NCBI GenBank assembly: GCA_030636245.1
Contig: DAOVXI010000122.1
Span: forward strand, 1 to 5,339
Reading direction: 5' to 3'
Origin: Deltaproteobacteria bacterium
GTDB taxonomy: Bacteria; Desulfobacterota; GWC2-55-46; DRQE01
DNA: 5,339 bases
This document shows, one piece after another, positions 1 through 5,339 of this stretch; within the stretch, counting starts at the first letter, position 1, and every line of letters starts with the position of its first letter. The translations under genes and the position numbers were made by a program. A model generated the notes under the pieces. That model saw only the letters and a program-made list of their open reading frames with translations. It did no database searches and had not been told where the DNA came from.

Positions 1-330
1 ATGCTCTCGCTCATGTTCGAGACAGAAGAGCTCACCCCTTCTGTCAAGATAACATTCTCAAAGGAAGCATCTTCCGAGGAGCTTCTATTCATAGAGGTAC
101 TAAATGAGATACTCTTTATTCAAGACGCACACACTATCGCCGCATCCTCGCTCACAGTGGATGAGATAAAGAGCGATGACTCACAGCTTAGAGCCATATG
201 CACACTCAGCGCAGAGCCCTTCACGGATGCCCTTACGGTAAAGACAGAGGTGAAGGCCGCCACCTACTCGGGCCTTAAATACGAGATAAAAGAAAGCGAG
301 CACATGCTCCAATGCATTTTGGACGTATAA
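1..330 (+). CDS. Archease (RtcB activator), 5'-truncated by the window edge
   Basis: Archease is a small metal-binding protein that promotes guanylylation of the RNA ligase RtcB and lets it turn over many times. The visible 109 residues match the middle and C-terminal parts of the family: a helix with LNEILFIQDAH (about residues 34-44), the conserved strand KTEVKAATYSGLKYE (about 81-95) and the terminal ILDV, whose Asp is strongly conserved. Full archeases are about 140 residues and begin with a segment containing an HTAD-like motif. That segment is absent here, and the visible MLSLMFE corresponds to a position roughly 30-40 residues into the family. The ATG at base 1 is therefore probably an internal Met, and the true start lies upstream of the window. 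The TAA stop is one base before the rtcB ATG, so the two genes are almost certainly co-transcribed and probably translationally coupled. Identity rests on motif recognition plus the rtcB neighbour. Confidence 0.9.
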   Translation: MLSLMFETEELTPSVKITFSKEASSEELLFIEVLNEILFIQDAHTIAASSLTVDEIKSDDSQLRAICTLSAEPFTDALTVKTEVKAATYSGLKYEIKESEHMLQCILDV

Positions 331-331
331 T

Positions 332-1807
332 ATGAGTAAAAGTGACGACATAGAGCTTAAGCCTCTGGGTAACTATACCTGGGAGATACCAAAGAAAGGC
401 GAGATGCGTGTTCCGGGGATCATCTACGCCGATGAGGCTACCGTAAAAGAGCTCCTGAAAGACCTTGCCGAGAAAACAACAGGTAACTTCACTCCTGCGC
501 TAAAACAGGTGCGTAACGTCGCAACACTTCCGGGCATAGTAAAGGCAAGCATGGCCATGGCCGATATCCACCCCGGCTACGGTTTTGCGATAGGAGGCGT
601 AGGGGCATTTGATTTGAATGAAGGCATTATAAGTGTCGCGGGTGTGGGCTTTGACATAAACTGCGGTGTCAGGGTTCTTCGCACACCGCTCTATAGAAAC
701 GATATAGAAAAGATAAAAGAACAACTTGCCAGCCAGCTCTTCAGGGACGTACCCGCCGGACTCGGCTCGACAGGTGACCTCAGGTTAAATGAAGATGAGA
801 TAGATAAAGTCCTGACGGAAGGCTCAAGGTTTGTGATCGATATGGGTTTCGGTTTTCCCGAAGACCTTGAGTACACTGAAGAGAACGGATGCATAAGCGG
901 AGCGGAGCCCGATAACGTCAGCCACAGGGCAAAGCAAAGACAATTCAAGCAGGTCGGCACCCTCGGCTCCGGCAACCATTACCTCGAAGTACAGTACGTT
1001 GATGAAGTATTTGATGAAGAGGCGGCAAAGGCATACGGGATAGAAAAGGACCGGGTCTTTGTCGCTATACACTGCGGAAGCCGCGCCCTGGGTCACCAGA
1101 TAGGCACAGATTACCTTAAGACCCTTGAAGAGGCGAGCCGCAAATACAAGATACCGATCCTCGACAGAGAACTCGTTTGCGCTCCCATAAAAAGCGCTGA
1201 GGGCAAAAGGTATCACTCAGCCGTTAACTGCGGCATTAACTCCGCATTCGCGAACCGCCAGGTAATAAGCCACCTCACAAGAGATGCCATCAGCAGGGTC
1301 GCAGGCATTAAGCCCGAAGAGATAGAGCTTCTTTATGATGTAGCGCACAACACATGCAAGATAGAGGAACACAAGGTAGGAAGCGTAACAAAGAAACTTC
1401 TTGTACACAGGAAAGGCTCGACAAGGGCCTTCGGGCCGGGACGGATCGAGGTACCCCGACGATACAGAGACGTCGGCCAACCGCTCCTTGTAGGAGGAAG
1501 CATGGGTACGGCGTCATATATCCTTAGGGGTACGGAGCTTGGCATGGAGAAATGTTTCGGAAGCGCCATTCACGGCGCGGGCCGAGCGCTATCGAGGATG
1601 AAGGCAAAGAAGAAGTGGAAAGGCGTTGAGATAATTAACGAACTCAAGGCAAAGGGAATAATCATCAAGTCCAGAAGCAAGTCCGGTGTGGCCGAGGAAG
1701 CTCCCGGTGCTTATAAGGATGTCGATAGGGTTGTTGATATAATGCACCGAAGCGGGGTCAATGCAAAGGTAGCTCGCCTTAAGCCGATCGTGTGCATAAA
1801 GGGATAA
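332..1807 (+). CDS. rtcB: RNA-splicing ligase RtcB
   Basis: RtcB is a Mn2+- and GTP-dependent cytoplasmic RNA ligase. It joins RNA 3'-phosphate or 2',3'-cyclic phosphate ends to 5'-OH ends through a His-GMP enzyme intermediate. The 491 residues are full length (archaeal RtcB is about 480). Expected motifs appear in order: DINCGVR at 108-114 (metal ligands Asp108 and Cys111), GTLGSGNHYLEVQ at 209-221 (His216), HCGSRALGHQ at 247-256 (His247), YDVAHN at 335-340 (His339), HRKGSTRAFGPG at 359-370, GGSMGTASYILRG at 388-400, and HGAGR at 414-418, whose His414 is the expected guanylylated residue. The penultimate Lys490 fits the conserved C-terminal guanine-contacting Lys. No intein interrupts it. 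The ATG follows the archease TAA by one base with only a weak GGA upstream, which suggests translational coupling. The window shows no RtcA or RtcR, so whether the role is RNA repair or tRNA splicing cannot be read here. No clear terminator follows the stop. Confidence 0.97.
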   Translation: MSKSDDIELKPLGNYTWEIPKKGEMRVPGIIYADEATVKELLKDLAEKTTGNFTPALKQVRNVATLPGIVKASMAMADIHPGYGFAIGGVGAFDLNEGIISVAGVGFDINCGVRVLRTPLYRNDIEKIKEQLASQLFRDVPAGLGSTGDLRLNEDEIDKVLTEGSRFVIDMGFGFPEDLEYTEENGCISGAEPDNVSHRAKQRQFKQVGTLGSGNHYLEVQYVDEVFDEEAAKAYGIEKDRVFVAIHCGSRALGHQIGTDYLKTLEEASRKYKIPILDRELVCAPIKSAEGKRYHSAVNCGINSAFANRQVISHLTRDAISRVAGIKPEEIELLYDVAHNTCKIEEHKVGSVTKKLLVHRKGSTRAFGPGRIEVPRRYRDVGQPLLVGGSMGTASYILRGTELGMEKCFGSAIHGAGRALSRMKAKKKWKGVEIINELKAKGIIIKSRSKSGVAEEAPGAYKDVDRVVDIMHRSGVNAKVARLKPIVCIKG

Positions 1808-1844
1808 AGTTTATACAACCGTAGACACCTGAGAACTCTGCCCT

Positions 1845-2009
1845 TTAAAAATCCTCCTGCAGATAGAGAATGTCTTCTTTTGTTTTCTTAAGTCTTAAGG
1901 GGCTTTCGCAGAAAGGACAGAACATCTCTGTCCCTAACTTCTCATCCCCTCCCATAGGGAGCTCACAGTCACATAGAGGACAAACGAGGTAGCTGACTTT
2001 CTTGAACAT
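1845..2009 (-). CDS. Small zinc-ribbon protein (54 aa), LysW-like in layout
   Basis: This small gene fills most of the gap after rtcB and encodes 54 residues starting MFKKVSYLVCPLCDCELP. It has two Cys knuckles, CPLC at 10-13 (with an extra Cys15) and CPFC at 31-34, separated by 17 residues, as in a single zinc ribbon. A basic stretch, RLKKTK (39-44), precedes an acidic end, LQEDF. The overall layout (CPxC, ELP, a second CPxC, acidic C-terminus) recalls the amino-group carrier LysW, but the typical LysW terminal EDWGE is absent and no lysine or arginine biosynthesis gene is in view, so I assign no function. The ATG is the only possible start, because the frame is closed by TGA seven codons upstream with no other start codon. 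An AGGGAG Shine-Dalgarno lies 12 bases ahead, and a near-consensus sigma70 promoter lies further upstream. The gene is convergent with rtcB, 37 bases apart. The paired CPxC motifs, start, ribosome site and promoter make a chance frame unlikely. Confidence 0.8.
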   Translation of the reverse strand: MFKKVSYLVCPLCDCELPMGGDEKLGTEMFCPFCESPLRLKKTKEDILYLQEDF

Positions 2010-2021
2010 GAATAAATAAAA

Positions 2022-2027
2022 CTCCCT
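2022..2027 (-). promoter_or_regulatory. Shine-Dalgarno for the zinc-ribbon gene
   Basis: AGGGAG on the - strand, 12 bases from the ATG at 2009. The spacing is longer than ideal, but it is the only purine-rich site and supports the only possible start. Confidence 0.55.
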
Positions 2028-2064
2028 TCAATAAGAACGCCGCTACTATCCAGCGTCTAGTATA

Positions 2065-2093
2065 ATTATCAGGCCTACGTTTGATTTTGTCAA
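2065..2093 (-). promoter_or_regulatory. Sigma70-type promoter for the zinc-ribbon gene
   Basis: On the - strand, a perfect -35 TTGACA (2088-2093) is followed by an exact 17-base spacer and a -10 GATAAT (2065-2070), one mismatch from TATAAT. Transcription would start near 2058, giving a leader of about 50 bases before the ATG at 2009. It is the best promoter in the window and points at the small zinc-ribbon gene, suggesting independent, fairly strong expression. Confidence 0.75.
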
Positions 2094-2100
2094 GACCAAC

Positions 2101-2126
2101 TTCAAAGGACCGCGTTGATCCTTGAA
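2101..2126. repeat. Imperfect inverted repeat in the divergent control region
   Basis: TTCAAAGGA is mirrored by TCCTTGAA across a 9-base centre, an 8-bp stem with one bulged A. It overlaps the candidate -35 of the + strand DUF3553 promoter and lies just upstream of the - strand -35. This is a position where a repressor operator could sit. No T-run follows on either strand, so it is not an intrinsic terminator. The function is inferred only from position. Confidence 0.4.
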
Positions 2127-2149
2127 AAAAACTAAAACGGGTATATAAA
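2122..2149 (+). promoter_or_regulatory. Candidate promoter for the DUF3553 gene
   Basis: TTGAAA (2122-2127) and TATAAA (2144-2149) are separated by 16 bases. The predicted start of transcription falls at about 2156, on or next to the ATG, so the mRNA would be leaderless or nearly so. That agrees with the lack of a good Shine-Dalgarno. The region is AT-rich, so chance matches are possible. An alternative is the TATAAT at 2061-2066, which lacks a matching -35. Confidence 0.45.
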
Positions 2150-2155
2150 TTAAAT

Positions 2156-2392
2156 ATGGGTCTCGTAAAATATAACAGTAAGAGAAGACTTTACCTTTCC
2201 GTCGGCGAGGAGGTCATTCACACCTCATATCCCGAGTGGGGCGTGGGACACGTCATTGAAGAGATGAACTCAATGGTGCCCGGCGGCATCAGCCTTGTGC
2301 GCATAGAGTTCTCTCACGCCGGAGAGAAGACCTTCAACAACGATATAGACAGCGACCTTTGCTGCTACTTTGCCGGAATAAGAAGACACTAA
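2156..2392 (+). CDS. DUF3553-type small protein (78 aa)
   Basis: The core VGEEVIHTSYPEWGVG (16-31) followed by GGISLVRIEFSHAGEKTF (43-60) matches the pattern of DUF3553: a beta strand, H.PEWG.G, then a hydrophobic strand ending in F..AGEK. The same fold type, a small Tudor/SH3-like barrel, occurs at the C-terminus of UvrD/PcrA helicases, where it contacts RNA polymerase. For stand-alone members no function is established, so none is assigned. Residues 1-15 are basic (KYNSKRR) and residues 61-78 form a short Cys- and Arg-containing tail. The ATG is the only usable start, since the frame closes at a TGA about ten codons upstream. No convincing Shine-Dalgarno precedes it. The gene is divergent from the zinc-ribbon gene, and its TAA overlaps the gpmI stop on the opposite strand. 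The gene call is firm; the family is likely. Confidence 0.85.
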   Translation: MGLVKYNSKRRLYLSVGEEVIHTSYPEWGVGHVIEEMNSMVPGGISLVRIEFSHAGEKTFNNDIDSDLCCYFAGIRRH

Positions 2393-3924
2393 AAAAGCGG
2401 CTTCCCTGTCATCTCGGGTGGCGGTTTAAGCCCCATGACCTTAAGCACGGTCGGGGCAACATCACTTAGCCCACCACCATCTCTAAGACGCACATCCTTA
2501 TTCTCATCATCAATAAGTATGAACGGAACTTTATTTGTTGTATGAGCGGTATGAGGCGAGCCTGACTCATTATCCTTCATCTGCTCAGCGTTGCCATGGT
2601 CAGAGGTGACCAGAACAGCCCAGCCATTTTCCCTTGCCGCTTTGGTTACACTACCAAGTGCCGTGTCAACGGCCTTGCAGGCATCTATGGCGGCTTCCAG
2701 AACCCCGGTGTGCCCAACCATGTCGAGGTTGGCAAAATTTATTAATATAAAACCGCACTCATTTGAAGCTATCTTCTCTACCGCCGCCTTTGCTATATCA
2801 GCGGCCCTCATCTCCGGCTTAAGATCATAGGTCGGCACATCCTTAATCGAAGGGATAAGCAATCTCTCCTCACCCTTGAATGGCTCCTCCACCCCTCCGT
2901 TAAAAAAGAATGTTACATGAGCGTACTTCTCGGTCTCGGTAACACGGAACTGTTTCACTCCCGCGTCGCTTATAACCGTTCCCAAGAGATTATCCAGCTT
3001 CCCCGGAGGAAAAGCAACGGGAAGGCCGAAGCCTGCCTCATACTCGGTTAAGGTCGAGAAACTTGAAAGCTTAGGAACTACATCCCTCTTAAATCCGTCA
3101 AAGTCGTCAAAAGCCATCGCGCTCGTTATCTCTCTGGCCCTGTCCGACCTGAAGTTATAAAAGAATACCGCGTCACCGTCTTTAACTTTTCCTATGGGCT
3201 CATCCTTGTCATCTACGATAACCACAGGCAAAACAAACTCATCTGTCACGTCACCTGCATAGGAATCCTTGACCGCCAGAAGCGGGTCAATTGCGTGCGT
3301 ACCTTCGCCAGAAGTTATCGCGTCATAGGCTCTCAAAACCCTCTCCCATCTCTTGTCCCTGTCCATCGCATAGTAACGGCCTGTTACGGTAGCGATCCTG
3401 CCAACCCCAACCTCACCTATGATCCTCTGAAGCTCTTCCACATAGCCTGCTCCGCTCCTTGGCGCGGTATCCCTGCCATCAAGAAAGCAATGGATAAAAA
3501 CATTATCCAATCCTTGCTCTTTACATACCTTAAGTATTGCCTCAAGATGATCAATGTGGCTATGCACACCGCCGTCCGAGAGAAGTCCCATGAGATGCAG
3601 CGCATCGCCTGAGTCTTTCACAGAGTCAATGGAGCTGGTTATAACAGGGTTTACAGAAAAAGAACCGTCTTCCACGGCCTTATTGATGCGGGTAAGCTCT
3701 TGATACACAACACGCCCGCTCCCGAGGGTAAGATGCCCTACTTCGGAGTTGCCCATCTGTCCTTCCGGTAACCCGACGGAAAGTCCTGAACAGGTAAGTT
3801 CTGTTGTGGGATATTCTGCGGAAAGTTGCTCCACGACAGGCATGCCTGCCATGCGGGTCGCATTATCTTTTTCATCAGGATTAACGCCGTATCCGTCAAG
3901 CACGACAAGGACAACAGGCCTCAC
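2389..3924 (-). CDS. gpmI: 2,3-bisphosphoglycerate-independent phosphoglycerate mutase
   Basis: This cytoplasmic enzyme interconverts 3-phosphoglycerate and 2-phosphoglycerate in glycolysis and gluconeogenesis through a phosphoserine intermediate, using two Mn2+ ions. The 511 residues are the normal length for the alkaline-phosphatase-superfamily type. Visible are LVVLDGYG (6-13, metal ligand Asp10), the nucleophile loop GQMGNSEVGHLTLGSGR (55-71, Ser60), SDGGVHSH (116-123, His121), LDGRDT (148-153), TGRYYAMDRD (181-190), NFRSDRAR (257-264, Arg259 and Arg262), EKYAHVTFF with Lys333, NLDMVGH (399-405, Asp401 and His405), SDHGN (441-445, Asp442 and His443) and HTAHTT with His461. All expected catalytic residues are present, so it should be active. 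The start is GTG; its GTGA overlaps the TGA of the upstream lapAB-like gene, and GGAGG lies 7 bases ahead inside that gene. Its TAG overlaps the convergent DUF3553 stop. Confidence 0.98.
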   Translation of the reverse strand: MRPVVLVVLDGYGVNPDEKDNATRMAGMPVVEQLSAEYPTTELTCSGLSVGLPEGQMGNSEVGHLTLGSGRVVYQELTRINKAVEDGSFSVNPVITSSIDSVKDSGDALHLMGLLSDGGVHSHIDHLEAILKVCKEQGLDNVFIHCFLDGRDTAPRSGAGYVEELQRIIGEVGVGRIATVTGRYYAMDRDKRWERVLRAYDAITSGEGTHAIDPLLAVKDSYAGDVTDEFVLPVVIVDDKDEPIGKVKDGDAVFFYNFRSDRAREITSAMAFDDFDGFKRDVVPKLSSFSTLTEYEAGFGLPVAFPPGKLDNLLGTVISDAGVKQFRVTETEKYAHVTFFFNGGVEEPFKGEERLLIPSIKDVPTYDLKPEMRAADIAKAAVEKIASNECGFILINFANLDMVGHTGVLEAAIDACKAVDTALGSVTKAARENGWAVLVTSDHGNAEQMKDNESGSPHTAHTTNKVPFILIDDENKDVRLRDGGGLSDVAPTVLKVMGLKPPPEMTGKPLF

Positions 3925-5270
3925 CTGGAAGCCTCCGTCAATGTGCCCGAAGTAGCAGCTGATGACGACGTCAGGTCGTCTTCAAGTATCTCCGCACTCG
4001 CCCAGCTGCTGCAAGAGGAACATTTCGAGAACCAATCCTGACTGTATGTGCCGCATTGAGTGCAGCTAAAGGGAGGATTCAGGTCACCATCCAGCTTCAC
4101 TGCTTCAAGAAGCAACTTGGCTGCCTTATCGCTCTCGCTCCGTCTAAGGTATGCCTCTGCCAAAAGCGCCTTTCCGTATGAGGTGAGCTCCCCCTCATGC
4201 TCCATAAGCTCCAGGCTGGTCAGCGCCTCGTCAACCATCTCAAGACGCAACATGAAGCTTGCAAATAAAAGTTTCAGGGTCGTATCCAATGGGCTCGCCT
4301 CCGTTGCTTCCTTGTATATCAAAAGCGCTCGCTCGGGGCTTGATTCGGTAAGCAGCAGGTCCTCTATGAATATAAGCAACACGGGGTCGCCGTACTCATT
4401 GAAAGCAGTGAGCCACTTCTCTATCGCGGCCTCTACGTTGCCTTTCCTTACCTCTATCTCTCCGCGTAAAACAAGAGAGGGAATAAAATCCGGCTCTGCC
4501 TTCAAGGATACCTTAACCTTCTCCTTTGCATCATCCAGCTCACCGCCGTCCATACTAACCTTTGCAGCTTCAAAGTTATAAGCGGCATAGAGCCTGAGAT
4601 CATCTTCGCTCGGTTGTTTTATCTGCTTGAGTAAGGTCTTCTGAATGGATGCGGCTTCCTCCCACGCCTCACAGCGTTCATTGATGGCTCTTAGGTGCTT
4701 CAAGGCGATAGGGTTATCATTATCGACCCTCAAGATAGCCTCAAGGGTACGCTCGGCCTTATCCATATCCTCGGCGTTAAGAGCCGCATCTACAAGTTTA
4801 AACAAAAGAACGAGATCACCGCTGTCATCACCAAGCTCGCCCTCAACAAGAGCGTAGGCTTCAGTGAACTTTTCCTCCTCTACATACAGGTCAACGAGAG
4901 AGAATAAAGCTGTCCTGTTGGAGCTGTTAAGTTCATAAGATCTTTTAAAGAGCTCCTCGGCCCTTGCCGGATCGCCCTTAAGCCTCGCAAGCTCACCTTC
5001 CATAGAGTCCTCACCTGAGTGTACCAAGGCCTTTTGATTCCTTTTGGAGATAAGCGTCTTTATTCCACGCCTTATATCAAAAACGATAATGTTAAAGACC
5101 GTTAGGACAACACCGGCAAAAAAACCTGCGAATAAGAATACGGTTACGGGTAGCACAAAGACCCAACCCTCAGCGATATAAAAAGTTACATCCACCGGGT
5201 TGACCGTGTGCAAATAGAAGAATGCTGTTACGACTATTAGGAGTAGAACAAGAACTATCTTTGTCTGCAT
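3921..5270 (-). CDS. LapA-like/LapB-like fusion: membrane-anchored TPR protein with rubredoxin-type zinc domain
   Basis: This 449-residue protein looks like LapA and LapB (YciM) in one chain. Residues about 4-22 and 36-60 form two membrane helices around a short NPVDVTFYIAEG loop, as in LapA (DUF1049). A basic segment at 67-79 (RRGIKTLISKR) follows and puts the rest in the cytoplasm. Residues about 86-396 are mostly paired helices with TPR spacing, perhaps nine repeats. Residues 401-424 hold the LapB rubredoxin-type ribbon with CTQC (403-406) and CSSC (417-420) plus Trp residues. A 25-residue Ser/Thr- and acid-rich tail ends it. In E. coli, separate LapA and LapB act in the inner membrane to control FtsH proteolysis of LpxC and thus LPS synthesis; a similar role here is inferred. 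The ATG fits the usual start at the first membrane helix; the frame stays open upstream to the window edge, and only a weak GGA precedes the ATG. It overlaps gpmI by 4 bases, forming an operon. Confidence 0.88.
   Translation of the reverse strand: MQTKIVLVLLLIVVTAFFYLHTVNPVDVTFYIAEGWVFVLPVTVFLFAGFFAGVVLTVFNIIVFDIRRGIKTLISKRNQKALVHSGEDSMEGELARLKGDPARAEELFKRSYELNSSNRTALFSLVDLYVEEEKFTEAYALVEGELGDDSGDLVLLFKLVDAALNAEDMDKAERTLEAILRVDNDNPIALKHLRAINERCEAWEEAASIQKTLLKQIKQPSEDDLRLYAAYNFEAAKVSMDGGELDDAKEKVKVSLKAEPDFIPSLVLRGEIEVRKGNVEAAIEKWLTAFNEYGDPVLLIFIEDLLLTESSPERALLIYKEATEASPLDTTLKLLFASFMLRLEMVDEALTSLELMEHEGELTSYGKALLAEAYLRRSESDKAAKLLLEAVKLDGDLNPPFSCTQCGTYSQDWFSKCSSCSSWASAEILEDDLTSSSAATSGTLTEASR
3932..3936 (-). 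promoter_or_regulatory. Shine-Dalgarno that fixes the gpmI GTG start
   Basis: A perfect GGAGG on the - strand sits 7 bases ahead of the GTG at 3924, within the last codons of the upstream gene. It supports the GTG rather than an internal codon, and it means gpmI can be initiated de novo as well as by coupling from the upstream stop. Confidence 0.85.
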
Positions 5271-5296
5271 ATCGTTTCCATTACATTTATTTAAGA

Positions 5297-5339
5297 TTAA
5301 TGAGAGTAAGGCTCTCCACGCATAATGGTAAAAGCCCTG
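5297..5339 (-). CDS. Probable 3' end of an upstream gene (partial, unidentified)
   Basis: One - strand frame reads RAFTIMRGEPYSH and then TAA at 5297-5299, leaving 26 bases before the lapAB-like ATG, a normal operon spacing. All three - strand frames are open over most of these bases, and another frame ends in a TAA a little nearer the ATG. The choice of frame is therefore tentative, and I do not recognise the product. Confidence 0.35.
   Translation of the reverse strand, partial: RAFTIMRGEPYSH

Noticed and set aside
824..1216. A 130-codon - strand open frame inside rtcB
   Set aside because: It lies antisense to several conserved RtcB motifs, has no recognisable domain, and is explained by codon shadowing.
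1808..1844. Terminator between the convergent rtcB and zinc-ribbon genes
   Set aside because: No GC-rich stem followed by a T-run could be found on either strand in these 37 bases.
2061..2066. Perfect TATAAT on the + strand, considered as the DUF3553 promoter
   Set aside because: The position 17 bases upstream reads CGCCGC, and there is no TG extension. The match is largely the complement of the - strand -10 region. It is kept only as an alternative.
2101..2130. Hairpin beside a run of seven A's, considered as an intrinsic terminator
   Set aside because: On the + strand the hairpin is followed by A's, not T's. On the - strand the T's come before it. Neither orientation makes a terminator.
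3295..3612. A 105-codon + strand open frame inside gpmI
   Set aside because: It is antisense to conserved gpmI catalytic segments, shows no motif, and has no promoter or ribosome site of note.
4060..4581. A 173-codon + strand open frame opposite the lapAB-like gene
   Set aside because: The product is a Ser-rich, low-complexity chain typical of antisense reading of Leu/Glu-rich helices, with no motif. The - strand frame has clear TPRs and a zinc ribbon.
5271..5339. In-frame N-terminal extension of the lapAB-like gene up to the window edge
   Set aside because: The frame is open for 23 codons, but LapA-type proteins start right at the first membrane helix as the ATG at 5270 does. The added residues show no matching motif, and the stretch is better read as the end of an upstream gene.

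Overview
The window reads as ordinary chromosomal DNA from a Gram-negative bacterium. The strongest clue is an inner-membrane LapA/LapB-type protein of lipopolysaccharide homeostasis lying directly upstream of gpmI. As I recall, similar arrangements occur in Desulfobacterota ('deltaproteobacteria') and relatives. The moderate GC content and frequent ATA, AGG and AGA codons fit such a lineage, but I cannot fix the taxon from sequence alone. I see no mobile element, CRISPR array, rRNA or tRNA.

Layout from left to right: (1) On the + strand, the 3' part of an archease gene is followed one base later by a complete rtcB gene (332-1807), an RNA-ligase/activator pair. (2) The roughly 350 bases after rtcB are not empty. 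They hold a 54-residue zinc-ribbon gene on the - strand (1845-2009), with a near-consensus sigma70 promoter (TTGACA, 17 bp, GATAAT) behind it. (3) Divergently, on the + strand, lies a 78-residue DUF3553-type protein (2156-2392) with its own candidate promoter; an inverted repeat overlaps that promoter's -35. (4) On the - strand, gpmI (2389-3924) meets the DUF3553 gene tail to tail with overlapping stop codons. (5) Upstream of gpmI, in the same direction, is a LapA-like membrane hairpin fused to a TPR array and a rubredoxin-type zinc domain (3921-5270). It overlaps the GTG start of gpmI by four bases (GTGA). (6) The last ~40 bases probably hold the 3' end of another - strand gene.

Functionally there are two unrelated units. 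Archease-RtcB repairs or splices RNA by joining 2',3'-cyclic phosphate or 3'-phosphate ends to 5'-OH ends. The lapAB-like/gpmI operon joins envelope (LPS) control to central glycolysis. Between them sit two small divergent genes of unknown role, the zinc ribbon and the DUF3553 protein. These are the least understood part of the window. I found no convincing evidence of a new multi-gene system; the best leads are the unlisted zinc-ribbon gene, the LapA-LapB fusion, and the compact control region between the two small genes.
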